Source: JBHGAV01 sp041946685 (lineage in GTDB: Bacteria > Acidobacteriota > Terriglobia > Bryobacterales > Bryobacteraceae). From it: 64,000 nt of DNA. A program made the position numbers and the translations under genes. Shown here one piece after another: positions 1 to 8,265 of the stretch. Each line of letters starts with the position of its first letter. Within the stretch, counting starts at the first letter, position 1. The stretch lies in NCBI GenBank assembly GCA_041946685.1, contig JBHGAV010000042.1, positions 1 to 64,000 of the forward strand, written 5' to 3'. The notes beneath the pieces were generated by a model, which did no database searches, had not been told where the DNA came from, and worked only from the letters and a program-made list of their open reading frames with translations.

Positions 1-537
1 CAGGTGGCCGAGATGGTGATCGAGAAGGCCAAGCGGCTGGTGGAGCACAAGCGCGACGTCGTTATCCTGCTGGACTCGATCACCCGCCTGGCGAGAGCCT
101 ACAACACCGTGGTTCCTCCGTCCGGCAAGGTGCTGTCCGGCGGCGTGGACTCCAACGCTTTGCAGCGGCCCAAGAGGTTCTTCGGGGCGGCAAGAAACAT
201 CGAAGAAGGCGGCTCGCTGACGATCGTGGCTACGGCGCTGATTGATACAGGCAGCCGGATGGACGACGTGATCTTCGAGGAGTTCAAGGGTACCGGCAAC
301 ATGGAGATCCATCTGGACCGCAAGCTGGTGGATAAGAGGATCTTCCCCGCCATCGACATCAACAAGAGCGGGACTCGAAAAGAGGAACTGCTTCAGCCGA
401 AGGAGGAGCTCAACCGGGTCTGGATTCTCCGTAAAGTATTGAGTCCATTGTCCCAGGTGGAGTGCATGGAGCTCCTGTTGGACAAGTTGAGCAAGACCCG
501 AAGTAACGCCGAGTTCCTGGCCGCCATGAGCGGCTAG
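1..537 (+). CDS. rho: Transcription termination factor Rho, C-terminal part (5' truncated by window edge)
   Basis: This is the last 178 codons of Rho, the hexameric RNA-dependent ATPase that ends transcription at Rho-dependent sites. The reading frame is open from the first base, so the gene starts outside the window and the N-terminal RNA-binding domain and Walker A loop are missing here. Visible family features are the Walker B stretch VVILLDSITRLARAYN, the Q-loop (SGKVLSGGVDSNAL) that contacts RNA in the central channel, and the R-loop region GTGNMEIHLDR. The C-terminus (SNAEFLAAMSG) matches the usual end of the family, so the 3' end is intact. The next gene starts 98 nt downstream and looks unrelated. 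Confidence 0.96.
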   Translation, partial: QVAEMVIEKAKRLVEHKRDVVILLDSITRLARAYNTVVPPSGKVLSGGVDSNALQRPKRFFGAARNIEEGGSLTIVATALIDTGSRMDDVIFEEFKGTGNMEIHLDRKLVDKRIFPAIDINKSGTRKEELLQPKEELNRVWILRKVLSPLSQVECMELLLDKLSKTRSNAEFLAAMSG

Positions 538-589
538 GCCCATAACCTCCGAAGGCAGTCCGGCGTCAATGCCTTTGAGGAGAGGAAGA

Positions 590-607
590 GGCCGGGCATG
601 CCCGGCC
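590..607. repeat. 18-nt perfect palindrome between rho and the export operon
   Basis: GGCCGGGCATGCCCGGCC is identical to its own reverse complement. It lies 53 nt after rho and 28 nt before the first adaptor gene. No T-tract follows, so it is not a classical intrinsic terminator. A related imperfect copy lies at 8239-8258 before mutL, which suggests a small dispersed palindromic repeat. Confidence 0.6.
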
Positions 608-635
608 CGTACGCCGGCGACCGGAAGACAAACTT

Positions 636-2123
636 ATGACTAGCGGATTGCCTGCCCCACTGCCGCGCCCGGAGCGAACGCCGCCTCAGCCGCAGCCAGT
701 GCCTGTGGCGCCCCGGCCCGGCCGGCCTCGACGGCGCCGTTGGCTCGTGGCGTTGGTGCTGGTGGCCGCCGCCGCGGGCGCGCTCTATTTGCGCAACCTG
801 CAAGTGCAGCCCACGACGGGCGGCGGACCGCCGATTGCGACCGTGCCCACGGCCAGACTGGCGATCGGAGACCTGGTTGTGACCATCCGGCTGACCGGGG
901 CCACGGCCGCGGAGCGGTTCTCGATCCTGAAGGCCCCCCAGATGCGCGGTGGCAGGGGCAACGCCATGAGCGAAGTCCAGGAGGTGAGCACCGGAGCGGG
1001 CCGGCGTCCCCAAGGCGGCGGTGGGGGCGGCGGCGGAGGCGGCCCCAATTTCGCCGGCGGCGGACGGGGCAACATGGGCGCGCAGATGACGCTTACAAGT
1101 CTGATCGCCGGCGGCAGCATGGTGAAGAAGGGCGACATTGTGGCGGAATTCGACCGGGAGGAGATGGTCACCCGCCTGGACGAATTCCGGGCCAGGGTCA
1201 CCCAGAACCAGGCGAGCCTGGAAAGCGTGCAAGCCCAGTTGCAGATGCTGGAGAAGAAGCACAACCAGACCGTGAAAGAGGCCCTCGCCGACGTGGACAA
1301 GGCCCGGTTGGACTTGAAGACCATGCCGGTGCGGTCGGCCATCGATGCGGAGAGATACCGGCTGACGCTGGAGGAGGCCGAGGCCGCCTACCAGCAGGTG
1401 CGCACCGAAGTTCCGCTCATGCGCACCAGCCTGGAATCTCAGTGGAAACTCGCTATGTTGGCCCGGGATGAAGGCGAGGCGGAGTTAAAACGCATCGAAG
1501 CCAACGTAGAGCGGATGGCGTTGCGCGCCCCCATCGATGGTCTGGTGGTTCTGATGACCACCATGAGGCGGGGGAGCTCCGATCAATCGCAGCTCAAGGC
1601 GGGCGACCAGGTGGCCTCCGGCATGCCCATCCTGCAAATCGTGGACCTGAGTTCGATGGTCGTCAACGCGACGGTGAATCAAGTGGACGCAGATAAGATC
1701 CGGATCGGCGCCAAGGCGGCGGTGCGCGTCGATGCCTATCCCGACTTGGAGTTGCCCGCCGAGGTTTATGCGATCGGCGCGCTGCCTAAAGCGGGTATGT
1801 TTCGTGCCGAGTACGTAAAAGACATCCCCGTCACGCTCAAGCTCCTCAGGGTGGACCGGCGCATCCTGCCGGACCTGTCCATCAGCGCGGACGTTGTGCT
1901 GGACACGGAACCAGAGACGCTTCTGGCGCCGCGCGAAGCGATCTTTCAGGAGGGGCGGGAAGGGAAGCCGTTCGTTTTCCTGCAGCAGCCCGGCGGCTGG
2001 GTGCGGCGCGAAGTCGAGCTGGGCAAGACCAATTTCGTATCGAGCGCGGTTCGCAACGGGCTCAAGGCGGGCGACGTAGTGGCCTGCGAGAGGCCAAGCG
2101 TGGGGACGGTGGGGAAGAAGTAG
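636..2123 (+). CDS. HlyD/MacA-type periplasmic adaptor (membrane fusion protein), first of three
   Basis: A 495-residue adaptor expected to sit in the inner membrane and link an export permease to an outer membrane channel. A Pro/Arg-rich cytoplasmic tail of about 35 residues precedes one membrane segment (WLVALVLVAAAAGALYL). The periplasmic part has the two half-lipoyl segments (one containing GGSMVKKGDIVAEFDRE, the other RAPIDGLVVLMTTMRRGS) on either side of a long coiled coil. Beta-barrel and membrane-proximal segments follow. A Gly-rich insertion with ten consecutive glycines lies in the first lipoyl region (around residues 127-148), which is odd for this family. The gene opens an operon of three adaptors, a permease and an outer membrane channel. 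The substrate is unknown. Confidence 0.85.
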   Translation: MTSGLPAPLPRPERTPPQPQPVPVAPRPGRPRRRRWLVALVLVAAAAGALYLRNLQVQPTTGGGPPIATVPTARLAIGDLVVTIRLTGATAAERFSILKAPQMRGGRGNAMSEVQEVSTGAGRRPQGGGGGGGGGGPNFAGGGRGNMGAQMTLTSLIAGGSMVKKGDIVAEFDREEMVTRLDEFRARVTQNQASLESVQAQLQMLEKKHNQTVKEALADVDKARLDLKTMPVRSAIDAERYRLTLEEAEAAYQQVRTEVPLMRTSLESQWKLAMLARDEGEAELKRIEANVERMALRAPIDGLVVLMTTMRRGSSDQSQLKAGDQVASGMPILQIVDLSSMVVNATVNQVDADKIRIGAKAAVRVDAYPDLELPAEVYAIGALPKAGMFRAEYVKDIPVTLKLLRVDRRILPDLSISADVVLDTEPETLLAPREAIFQEGREGKPFVFLQQPGGWVRREVELGKTNFVSSAVRNGLKAGDVVACERPSVGTVGKK

Positions 2124-2139
2124 CCGAAGGCGGAGGCAC

Positions 2140-3447
2140 ATGTCGAAGGACATCAAACCCAAGGTTAGAATCGGGCGGCACGGGCTGACGGGGAAGAAGA
2201 AGGCCGCGGTGTGGCTGGTCACCCTGATCGTGTTCGGGGGGGCAGGTTACGCCGCGTACCACTACGGCGCCCGTTCCGAAATCGAGGTGCAGACGGCGAG
2301 GGTTCGCCGGGGCGAGTTCATCCAGGCCGTGCGCACGCGGGGAGAGGTCCGAAGCACGCGCTCGAATGTTCTGCAAGCACCGCAGGTGCCGAATCTGCGC
2401 ATCGTGACTCTGGTAGCTTCGGGGAAGGCCGTGAAGAAGGGCGATGTGCTGGTTGAGTTCGACACAGCCAACCAGGAGCAGAGTTTGCTGGAGCGCCAGA
2501 CCACCGTCGATACGGTGAACAGTTCCGTGGTGACGACGAAGGCGTCCCACAAGATGACGGACGAGTCCGATGCACTAAGTTTGATGACGTCGGAATACAG
2601 CCTGGAGAGAGCCAAGCTGGAGGCCAGCAAGGCCGAGATCTTGTCCGCAATCGAGGGAGAGAAGAATCGCATTACGGTCGGGATTTCCGAGGGCAGCCTG
2701 GATCTGGTAAAGGCGACGATCAACACGCACAAAGTCTCTCAACAATCCGACCTTCAGCGGCTGCAGACCCAACTGGATAAGGCCCAGCGCGACCTGGAGA
2801 GGACCAAGGGTTATCTGGATAAGATGGTGATCCGGGCCCCCGCCGACGGGGTGGTTAACGTTCTCTCCAACTTCCGGTCGGGGGGCAATTTCGGCCAGTC
2901 AGACCCGCCGTTCCGCGAGGGCGACACCGTTTGGACCGGCGCTCCCATCGTGGAGATGCCCGATCTCAGCTCGATGCGGGCTGAGCTGAAACTGGATGAA
3001 GTGGACCGGGGCAAGATCCGGCTCGGCCAGGCGGTCAAGGTCCGGGTGGACGCCATTCCCGACAAGGAGTTCGACGCGGTCCTCGACTGGATCAGCCCGA
3101 TCGCCGCGCTGGCGTTCCGTGGGATGACGGCCGCGGACAAGCAGTTCCCGGTATATGCCACGCTCAAGAGCGTCGATCCGCGGCTGCGGCCGGGGATGAG
3201 CGCGTCGGTGGACATCGTGATCGAGAGCCAGCCCAATGTGCTGTTGATACCGATCCGGGCAGGCTTCACGCAGTCAGGGAAGCCAAGCGCCTACGTGCAG
3301 GCGGGCGAGACTTTCATCTCCCGTCCCATCGAAGTCGGCCTCCGAAACGAGGAGGATATGGTGGTGCTGAAGGGTCTGCGCGAAGGACAGATGGTGGCGC
3401 TGGAGGATCCGGCCGAGGCGGCGAAACGGTCCAAGAAGAAGCTATAG
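2140..3447 (+). CDS. HlyD/MacA-type periplasmic adaptor, second of three
   Basis: A 435-residue adaptor with one N-terminal membrane segment (AAVWLVTLIVFGGAGYAAY). The first half-lipoyl motif (SGKAVKKGDVLVEFDTANQ) is followed by a long coiled coil of about 120 residues, the second lipoyl half (IRAPADGVVNVLSNFRSGG), then beta-barrel and membrane-proximal domains ending in a basic tail. It starts 16 nt after the first adaptor and is clearly homologous to it, so the pair probably arose by tandem duplication. It lacks the Gly-rich insertions of its two neighbours. The usual partners are a MacB-type ABC transporter or an RND pump. Here only a MacB-type permease is adjacent. Confidence 0.85.
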   Translation: MSKDIKPKVRIGRHGLTGKKKAAVWLVTLIVFGGAGYAAYHYGARSEIEVQTARVRRGEFIQAVRTRGEVRSTRSNVLQAPQVPNLRIVTLVASGKAVKKGDVLVEFDTANQEQSLLERQTTVDTVNSSVVTTKASHKMTDESDALSLMTSEYSLERAKLEASKAEILSAIEGEKNRITVGISEGSLDLVKATINTHKVSQQSDLQRLQTQLDKAQRDLERTKGYLDKMVIRAPADGVVNVLSNFRSGGNFGQSDPPFREGDTVWTGAPIVEMPDLSSMRAELKLDEVDRGKIRLGQAVKVRVDAIPDKEFDAVLDWISPIAALAFRGMTAADKQFPVYATLKSVDPRLRPGMSASVDIVIESQPNVLLIPIRAGFTQSGKPSAYVQAGETFISRPIEVGLRNEEDMVVLKGLREGQMVALEDPAEAAKRSKKKL

Positions 3448-3484
3448 AGGCGGGCACGAGTCTGGCCCGGCAAGTGGGCATCCG

Positions 3485-5275
3485 ATGAAGAAACTGATTG
3501 TCCGGATTTTGATCTTGGTGGTTGTACTCGGGGCGGGCTGGTGGGGGTACAGCTTCGTGCGGCAGATGCCGGAACGAAGGCAGGATGTCCCGCTGGCCAA
3601 GGTACGGCAGGGAGAGGTCGTCATCAGCGCCTTCGCCAGAGGTGAGCTGAGGGCTCTTCGATCCGAGTCCCTGGTGGCGCCCAACCTCATGGGGACCGTG
3701 CAGGTGACCCAACTGGCGCCCATTGGGGCACTGGCCCGCGAGAAGGACCTTATTGTCGAGTTCGACGACTCCGAGGTGCTCAGCCGGATCGAAGAAGACC
3801 AGCTCAACCTGCAGTCGGCCGACGAGAACATCAAGCGGCAGGAGGCTGAGCTGGCGATCCGGAACAACCAGGACCAAGTTGAATTGCTGGGCGCCCGGTA
3901 CGCCGTCAGGCGGGCCGAATTGCAGGTCAAGCGCAACGATCTGCTGAGCGCCATAGACGCGCGGAAGAACGTTCTCGCTCTGGAGCAGGCCAAACGGAGC
4001 CTGGCGCAGATGGAGGCGGACACCAAAGCCCGGCAGGAGCAGGCCCAGGCTCAACTTGCGCTTCTCCGGCAGCAGCGCAGCCGCGTGATGCTGGAACTTA
4101 CGCGGGAACAGCGCCGCCTTCAGCAGACCAGGCTTCTGGCCTCCATGAGCGGGCTGGTGGCGGTGCGCCAGAACTCGTTCGGAGGCGCCCGGATGTTCGG
4201 CGCACAAGTGCCGGACATCCGCGAGGGCGACCAGGTGCAGCCCGGGATGCCCGTGGCCGACATCCTCGACCTTTCGGAGCTGGAGGTGGTGGCCAAGATC
4301 GGCGAACTGGACCGCGCCAACCTCGTCGAAGGGCAGGAGACTTTGATCACTCTGGACGCCCTGGCGGGGAAGAAGATCCACGGGAAGATCAAGAGCATGA
4401 GCGGCACGGCCACCGCGAACGTCATGGCCGGCGACCCCAGCAAGAAGTTCGAGGTGTTGTTCTCGGTGGATATGAAGGAACTCCTCACCACGGTGGGAGC
4501 CACGCCTGAGCAGATTCGGGAGGTGATGGCGACCGCGGAGAGGAACCGCAACCGGCCGGTTAATCGTACGTCCTTGTCCAACTTTCCCGTGATGAACGGC
4601 GGAGCGCCGGAAGGGGCGGGGTTCGCTGGCGGCCCGGGAGGTCAAGGAGGCTTCCCGGACGCATCGATGGCTCAGGCTTTCGCCGCCCGGGGCGGCATGC
4701 GCCAGCGCCCGAGCGGAGACCAAGGTGCAGAGAGCGGTGGAGGCGGGCAGCGATCAGGCGGTGCGGCGCGCGGCGGGGACCAGCGCGCGGCCGGTGGCGG
4801 CGTCGCGGGGCGCGGCCGGGGCGAAGGCGGCGGAACTTCGGGGCCTCCCAGCGTGGGTTTCTTCGGGAGGGGGGGCGGTTCCCAGTTCTCATCGAAGGAG
4901 CTGGAAGCAGCCAAATTGCCTCCGCCTCCTCAGGAAGACAGCGGGCTTCAGGTGTTGTTGCGGCCGGGCCTTCTCGCCGACGTCGAAGTGATCATTGAGA
5001 AGATCCCAAACGCAATCTACATCCCGGCCCAAGCGGTGTTCGAGCGCGAGGGAAGGCCCGTGGTCTATGTCAAGACAGGGGACCGGTTCGAGGAACGCTC
5101 GGTGCGGCTGGCCAAGCGCAGCGAGTCGACGATGGTGATCTCGGAAGGTCTGAGGGCCGGCGAGGAAATCGCGCTGACCAACCCGTCCAGGCAGCCTTCC
5201 AAGAAGAAAGATGCAGGCAAGACCGAAGGCGGTGGTAGTCCAATGGGCGCTACCACGGCGGGGAAGAAGTCGTAA
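3485..5275 (+). CDS. HlyD/MacA-type periplasmic adaptor with long Gly/Arg-rich insertion, third of three
   Basis: A 596-residue adaptor, about 150 residues longer than usual. It has a membrane anchor (LIVRILILVVVLGAGWWGY), a first lipoyl half (PIGALAREKDLIVEFDDSE), a long Gln/Glu-rich coiled coil, a second lipoyl half and a beta-barrel. The extra length is a low-complexity segment of roughly residues 360-465, rich in Gly, Arg, Ala and Gln, inserted before the final membrane-proximal segment (PGLLADVEVIIEKIPNAIYI). The flanking folded parts stay in frame, so this is an insertion and not an error. It sits 37 nt after the second adaptor and 35 nt before the permease. What the insertion does is unknown. 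Confidence 0.83.
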   Translation: MKKLIVRILILVVVLGAGWWGYSFVRQMPERRQDVPLAKVRQGEVVISAFARGELRALRSESLVAPNLMGTVQVTQLAPIGALAREKDLIVEFDDSEVLSRIEEDQLNLQSADENIKRQEAELAIRNNQDQVELLGARYAVRRAELQVKRNDLLSAIDARKNVLALEQAKRSLAQMEADTKARQEQAQAQLALLRQQRSRVMLELTREQRRLQQTRLLASMSGLVAVRQNSFGGARMFGAQVPDIREGDQVQPGMPVADILDLSELEVVAKIGELDRANLVEGQETLITLDALAGKKIHGKIKSMSGTATANVMAGDPSKKFEVLFSVDMKELLTTVGATPEQIREVMATAERNRNRPVNRTSLSNFPVMNGGAPEGAGFAGGPGGQGGFPDASMAQAFAARGGMRQRPSGDQGAESGGGGQRSGGAARGGDQRAAGGGVAGRGRGEGGGTSGPPSVGFFGRGGGSQFSSKELEAAKLPPPPQEDSGLQVLLRPGLLADVEVIIEKIPNAIYIPAQAVFEREGRPVVYVKTGDRFEERSVRLAKRSESTMVISEGLRAGEEIALTNPSRQPSKKKDAGKTEGGGSPMGATTAGKKS

Positions 5276-5310
5276 GGCATGACAAGTTCAGACGACAGCA
5301 GAGGGAATCG

Positions 5311-6573
5311 ATGACCGGCATAAGCGGCTATTTGCCCGAGCTCTACATGGGGCTTTCGAGCCTGATGGTGCACAAGCTGCGAAGCTTGCTCACCATGCTG
5401 GGCATGATCTTCGGTGTGGGCGCGGTGGTGGCGATGCTGTCCATCACGGCCGGCGCGCAGAAGGAGATGATCAGCTTCATTGACCTGCTTGGTGTGAACA
5501 ACATCATTGTCGAGGCCAAGGAAGCGACGGACCGCGATCAATTGCAGGTGCGGCGAGCCATCTCACCGGGGCTCACGTTCCGGGACTACCGCGCCATCGC
5601 CGCGAACGTTCAAGGGATCCAGGCCTCCACGCCGCGCAAGCGATTCAAGCCCACCAAGTTGCTGCCGAAAACAGCCACGAGCCTGGAGCCGCCACAGGTG
5701 ATCGGGGTGCTGCCGAGTTTCCTGGAGATCAATTCGCTCAAGGTGCTGGAGGGCCGGTTCTTCAACGAGGAGGACAACATCGTGTCCGCCCCGGTCTGCG
5801 TGCTCGGGGAGACGGCCAAGATCAACCTGCTGGGATACGAGCGGGCCGTGGGCAAGTACATCAAGGCGAACAACACGTGGCTGCAAGTGATCGGAGTGCT
5901 GGCGCACCAGGCCACGGCGGACACGGATGTGGAGGGGATGGAGGTCAGCAACCGGAACAACCTGATCATCGCGCCGCTCAACACGGTCATGCGCCGTTTT
6001 GAGGACAACAACAGCTTCTTGAAGGACGAGATTGACGGCATTTACCTCAAGGTGACCCCGGGAACCGACTCGATCGAGACGTCCAAGGTGGTCAACGCCA
6101 TCCTGGCGGCGACCCACAAGGACGCGGGGGACTTCACGACGATCGTGCCCGCGGACCTGTTGGAGCAGCGCCGCCAGACCCAATTGATCTTCGAGGTAGT
6201 CATGATTTGTATCGCCGGCATATCGCTGCTGGTGGGCGGGATTGGGATCATGAACATCATGCTGGCGACGGTGCTGGAACGGACCCGCGAAATCGGCATC
6301 CGCCGGGCGATCGGCGCCCGGCAGGCCGACATCGTACGGCAGTTCCTCACGGAGGCGGTGTTGATCTCGATCGTTGGCGGGCTGATCGGCATTGCCTTCG
6401 GCTTCACGCTGAGCCGGGTCATTGCGGCCGCGGCCGGATGGTCCACGGTCGTTACCGCCGCGTCGATTGCGGTGGCATTCGGAGTATCGGTTTTCATAGG
6501 GCTGCTGTTCGGTATTTATCCGGCCGTGCAGGCGGCGAAACTGGATCCCATCGAGGCGATCCGGTACGAGTAG
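5311..6573 (+). CDS. MacB/FtsX-type ABC transporter permease
   Basis: A 420-residue inner membrane permease of the MacB/LolC type. The N-terminal membrane segment includes LSSLMVHKLRSLLTMLGMIF, followed by a periplasmic MacB_PCD-like domain of about 220 residues and three C-terminal membrane segments. The FtsX motif is clear in GIGIMNIMLATVLERTREIG and the adjacent RRAIGAR. Proteins of this type need a separate or fused ATP-binding subunit. This one has no nucleotide-binding domain, and no ATPase gene lies anywhere in the operon. The ATPase is either encoded elsewhere or the complex works differently. It is co-directional with three adaptors upstream and an outer membrane channel 11 nt downstream. 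Confidence 0.9.
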   Translation: MTGISGYLPELYMGLSSLMVHKLRSLLTMLGMIFGVGAVVAMLSITAGAQKEMISFIDLLGVNNIIVEAKEATDRDQLQVRRAISPGLTFRDYRAIAANVQGIQASTPRKRFKPTKLLPKTATSLEPPQVIGVLPSFLEINSLKVLEGRFFNEEDNIVSAPVCVLGETAKINLLGYERAVGKYIKANNTWLQVIGVLAHQATADTDVEGMEVSNRNNLIIAPLNTVMRRFEDNNSFLKDEIDGIYLKVTPGTDSIETSKVVNAILAATHKDAGDFTTIVPADLLEQRRQTQLIFEVVMICIAGISLLVGGIGIMNIMLATVLERTREIGIRRAIGARQADIVRQFLTEAVLISIVGGLIGIAFGFTLSRVIAAAAGWSTVVTAASIAVAFGVSVFIGLLFGIYPAVQAAKLDPIEAIRYE

Positions 6574-6584
6574 TGAGAAATCCC

Positions 6585-8228
6585 ATGAAACTTCGGCTTT
6601 GTGTGTCTGCACTTCTTTGCGTCTCGGGACTCCTGGCTCAGGTAGAGGCGCCCATGTTTCCGAAGGCATCCTATTTCAGGAAGATGTTTTCCAGCCCCAC
6701 AGGGCACGTGGAGCTTCAGCCTCCGGTCAGGCTCGGCGACTACGCCGTGGACGGCAAGCTGGAACTGTCTCTCCGCTCTTACCTGGACCTGGTGATGGCA
6801 AACAATACGGACATCTCCATCCAGAAACTCTCTGTGGAGACCTCCCGCAACGCCATCATGAGCGCCTTTGGAAAGTTCGATCCCACCCTGGGAATCTCGG
6901 CGACCTACAACCATTCGGCGGTTCCGGCGGCGGACCAGTTGCAGGGAGCCACTGTTAACAAGTCGACGACGTTCGGGCCCCTCCAGTTTGATTACAGCCA
7001 GCTTCTCTCAAACGGAACCTCGATCACCTCGCGCTTCAACGGGTCCAAGCAATCCACTAACAGCGCGTTCTCCACCTACAACCCGGCGTTCACATCCGCG
7101 TTTTCGGCGGGTTTCACGCAGCCGCTGCTCAGAGGGCGCGGCTCCTACATAACGAACCTGCCCATCACCATCGCGCGCGCGAACCTGCGTTCGTCCGAAC
7201 TGAACATCCGAAACCAGATCATGTCGCTCATCCAGCAGGCCGAGAGCGCGTACTGGGACGTGGTAGGGGCCAGAGAGAATCTCCGTGTGAGAGAGGAGGC
7301 CCTGAAGATGCGGGCTGAGTCTCTGAAGCGGAGCCAGCGGGAGCTCGAACTGGGCGCAATTCCGCAGCTTGACATCTATCAGCCTCAAGCGGACTATGCC
7401 TCCGCCGAGATTCAGGTCTCCCAGGCGAGGTTCCGGCTGGCTCAGCTTGAGGACGCTCTCCGGCGGCAGATCGGGGCGGACCTCGATCCGAAGTTCCGCA
7501 CGATGCCGATCACACTGACGGAGACCGTGATGCCGCCTACCGAAGCCACGCCTCTGGATAGAGAAGCGCTGGTGGATAAGGCGATCTCGATGCGGCCGGA
7601 CCTGCAGTCCTCCCGGGTGAGCCTGGAGGTCGATGACATGAACATCCGCTCCGCCTCCGATCAACTTCGCCCCAACCTCTCGCTCACGGGCAATTATGCC
7701 TCCAACGGACGAGGCGGCGATCAGTACCTCAGGACGGGGCTCGGTTCGACCGCCGTCACTACCGTTTACCCGGGTGGCCTATACGATGCGCTCGCCGAGG
7801 TCTTCGGTTTCAACAACACCACCTACCGGCTTGGACTTACGCTGACTCTGCCGTTGCGCGACCGGGCCGGCGCCGCGCGGCTGGCGGACAGCCTCGTCAG
7901 GAAGAAGCAGGATACGCTCTCTCTCCGCAGCCGCGAACAGAGCATCCGGCTGGAAGTGCTCAACGCGGTGAGCCAGGTGGAGTCCAGCCGCGAATCGGTG
8001 AAGCTGGCCATCGTGGCAAGAGACCTCGCGCAGAAACAGCTTGATGCCGAGAAGCAGAAATACGACCTCGGCACCAGTCAGATGTACTACGTGCTGGACG
8101 CGCAGACACGGCTCACCAACGCGGAGTCCAGCGTGGTGACCGAGTCCATCAATTACCGGCGCAACCAGCTCCAGCTGCTGCGTGTGGTGGGAACGCTTCT
8201 GGACGAACGCGGCATCACGATACAATAG
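6585..8228 (+). CDS. TolC-family outer membrane efflux channel
   Basis: A 547-residue outer membrane factor. The chosen ATG gives a short signal peptide (residues 1 to about 19, LRLCVSALLCVSGLLAQ). Two structural repeats with long amphipathic helices follow, each with the OEP-family pattern (for example AESAYWDVVGARENLRVREE and, later, QKYDLGTSQMYYVLDAQTRL). The reading frame is open upstream of this start, but that part overlaps the permease out of frame and has no signal peptide. The gene begins 11 nt after the permease stop, so it completes the export operon. It would form the trimeric outer membrane duct contacted by the adaptors. Confidence 0.9.
   Translation: MKLRLCVSALLCVSGLLAQVEAPMFPKASYFRKMFSSPTGHVELQPPVRLGDYAVDGKLELSLRSYLDLVMANNTDISIQKLSVETSRNAIMSAFGKFDPTLGISATYNHSAVPAADQLQGATVNKSTTFGPLQFDYSQLLSNGTSITSRFNGSKQSTNSAFSTYNPAFTSAFSAGFTQPLLRGRGSYITNLPITIARANLRSSELNIRNQIMSLIQQAESAYWDVVGARENLRVREEALKMRAESLKRSQRELELGAIPQLDIYQPQADYASAEIQVSQARFRLAQLEDALRRQIGADLDPKFRTMPITLTETVMPPTEATPLDREALVDKAISMRPDLQSSRVSLEVDDMNIRSASDQLRPNLSLTGNYASNGRGGDQYLRTGLGSTAVTTVYPGGLYDALAEVFGFNNTTYRLGLTLTLPLRDRAGAARLADSLVRKKQDTLSLRSREQSIRLEVLNAVSQVESSRESVKLAIVARDLAQKQLDAEKQKYDLGTSQMYYVLDAQTRLTNAESSVVTESINYRRNQLQLLRVVGTLLDERGITIQ
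8221..8226 (+). promoter_or_regulatory. mutL: Candidate -10 element (TACAAT) for mutL
   Basis: An AT-rich hexamer at the very end of the channel gene, 39 nt before the chosen mutL ATG. No convincing -35 box is visible. It fits a pattern of isolated -10-like hexamers before several genes in this window. Confidence 0.3.
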
Positions 8229-8238
8229 CCAGACGTAA

Positions 8239-8258
8239 GGGCCGGGCGTGCCCAGCCC
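8239..8258. repeat. Imperfect 20-nt palindrome before mutL
   Basis: GGGCCGGGCGTGCCCAGCCC pairs as two 9-nt arms with a single mismatch around a central GT. The core matches the perfect palindrome at 590-607. It overlaps the alternative GTG start of mutL, so it could affect translation start. It is not followed by a T-tract. Confidence 0.45.
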
Positions 8259-8265
8259 CTGCGCT

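Noticed and set aside
590..607. Intrinsic terminator for rho
   Set aside because: The palindrome lacks a following T-tract, and rho transcripts need not end here.
1016..1052. Run of GGC/GGG codons in the first adaptor, as a possible microsatellite or CRISPR-like repeat
   Set aside because: It stays in frame and encodes a glycine run. There are no spacers or repeat units of CRISPR size.
534..1342. Long antisense frames over the first adaptor gene
   Set aside because: They are mirror frames caused by high GC at third codon positions. They have no family features, no ribosome site and overlap a well-supported gene fully.
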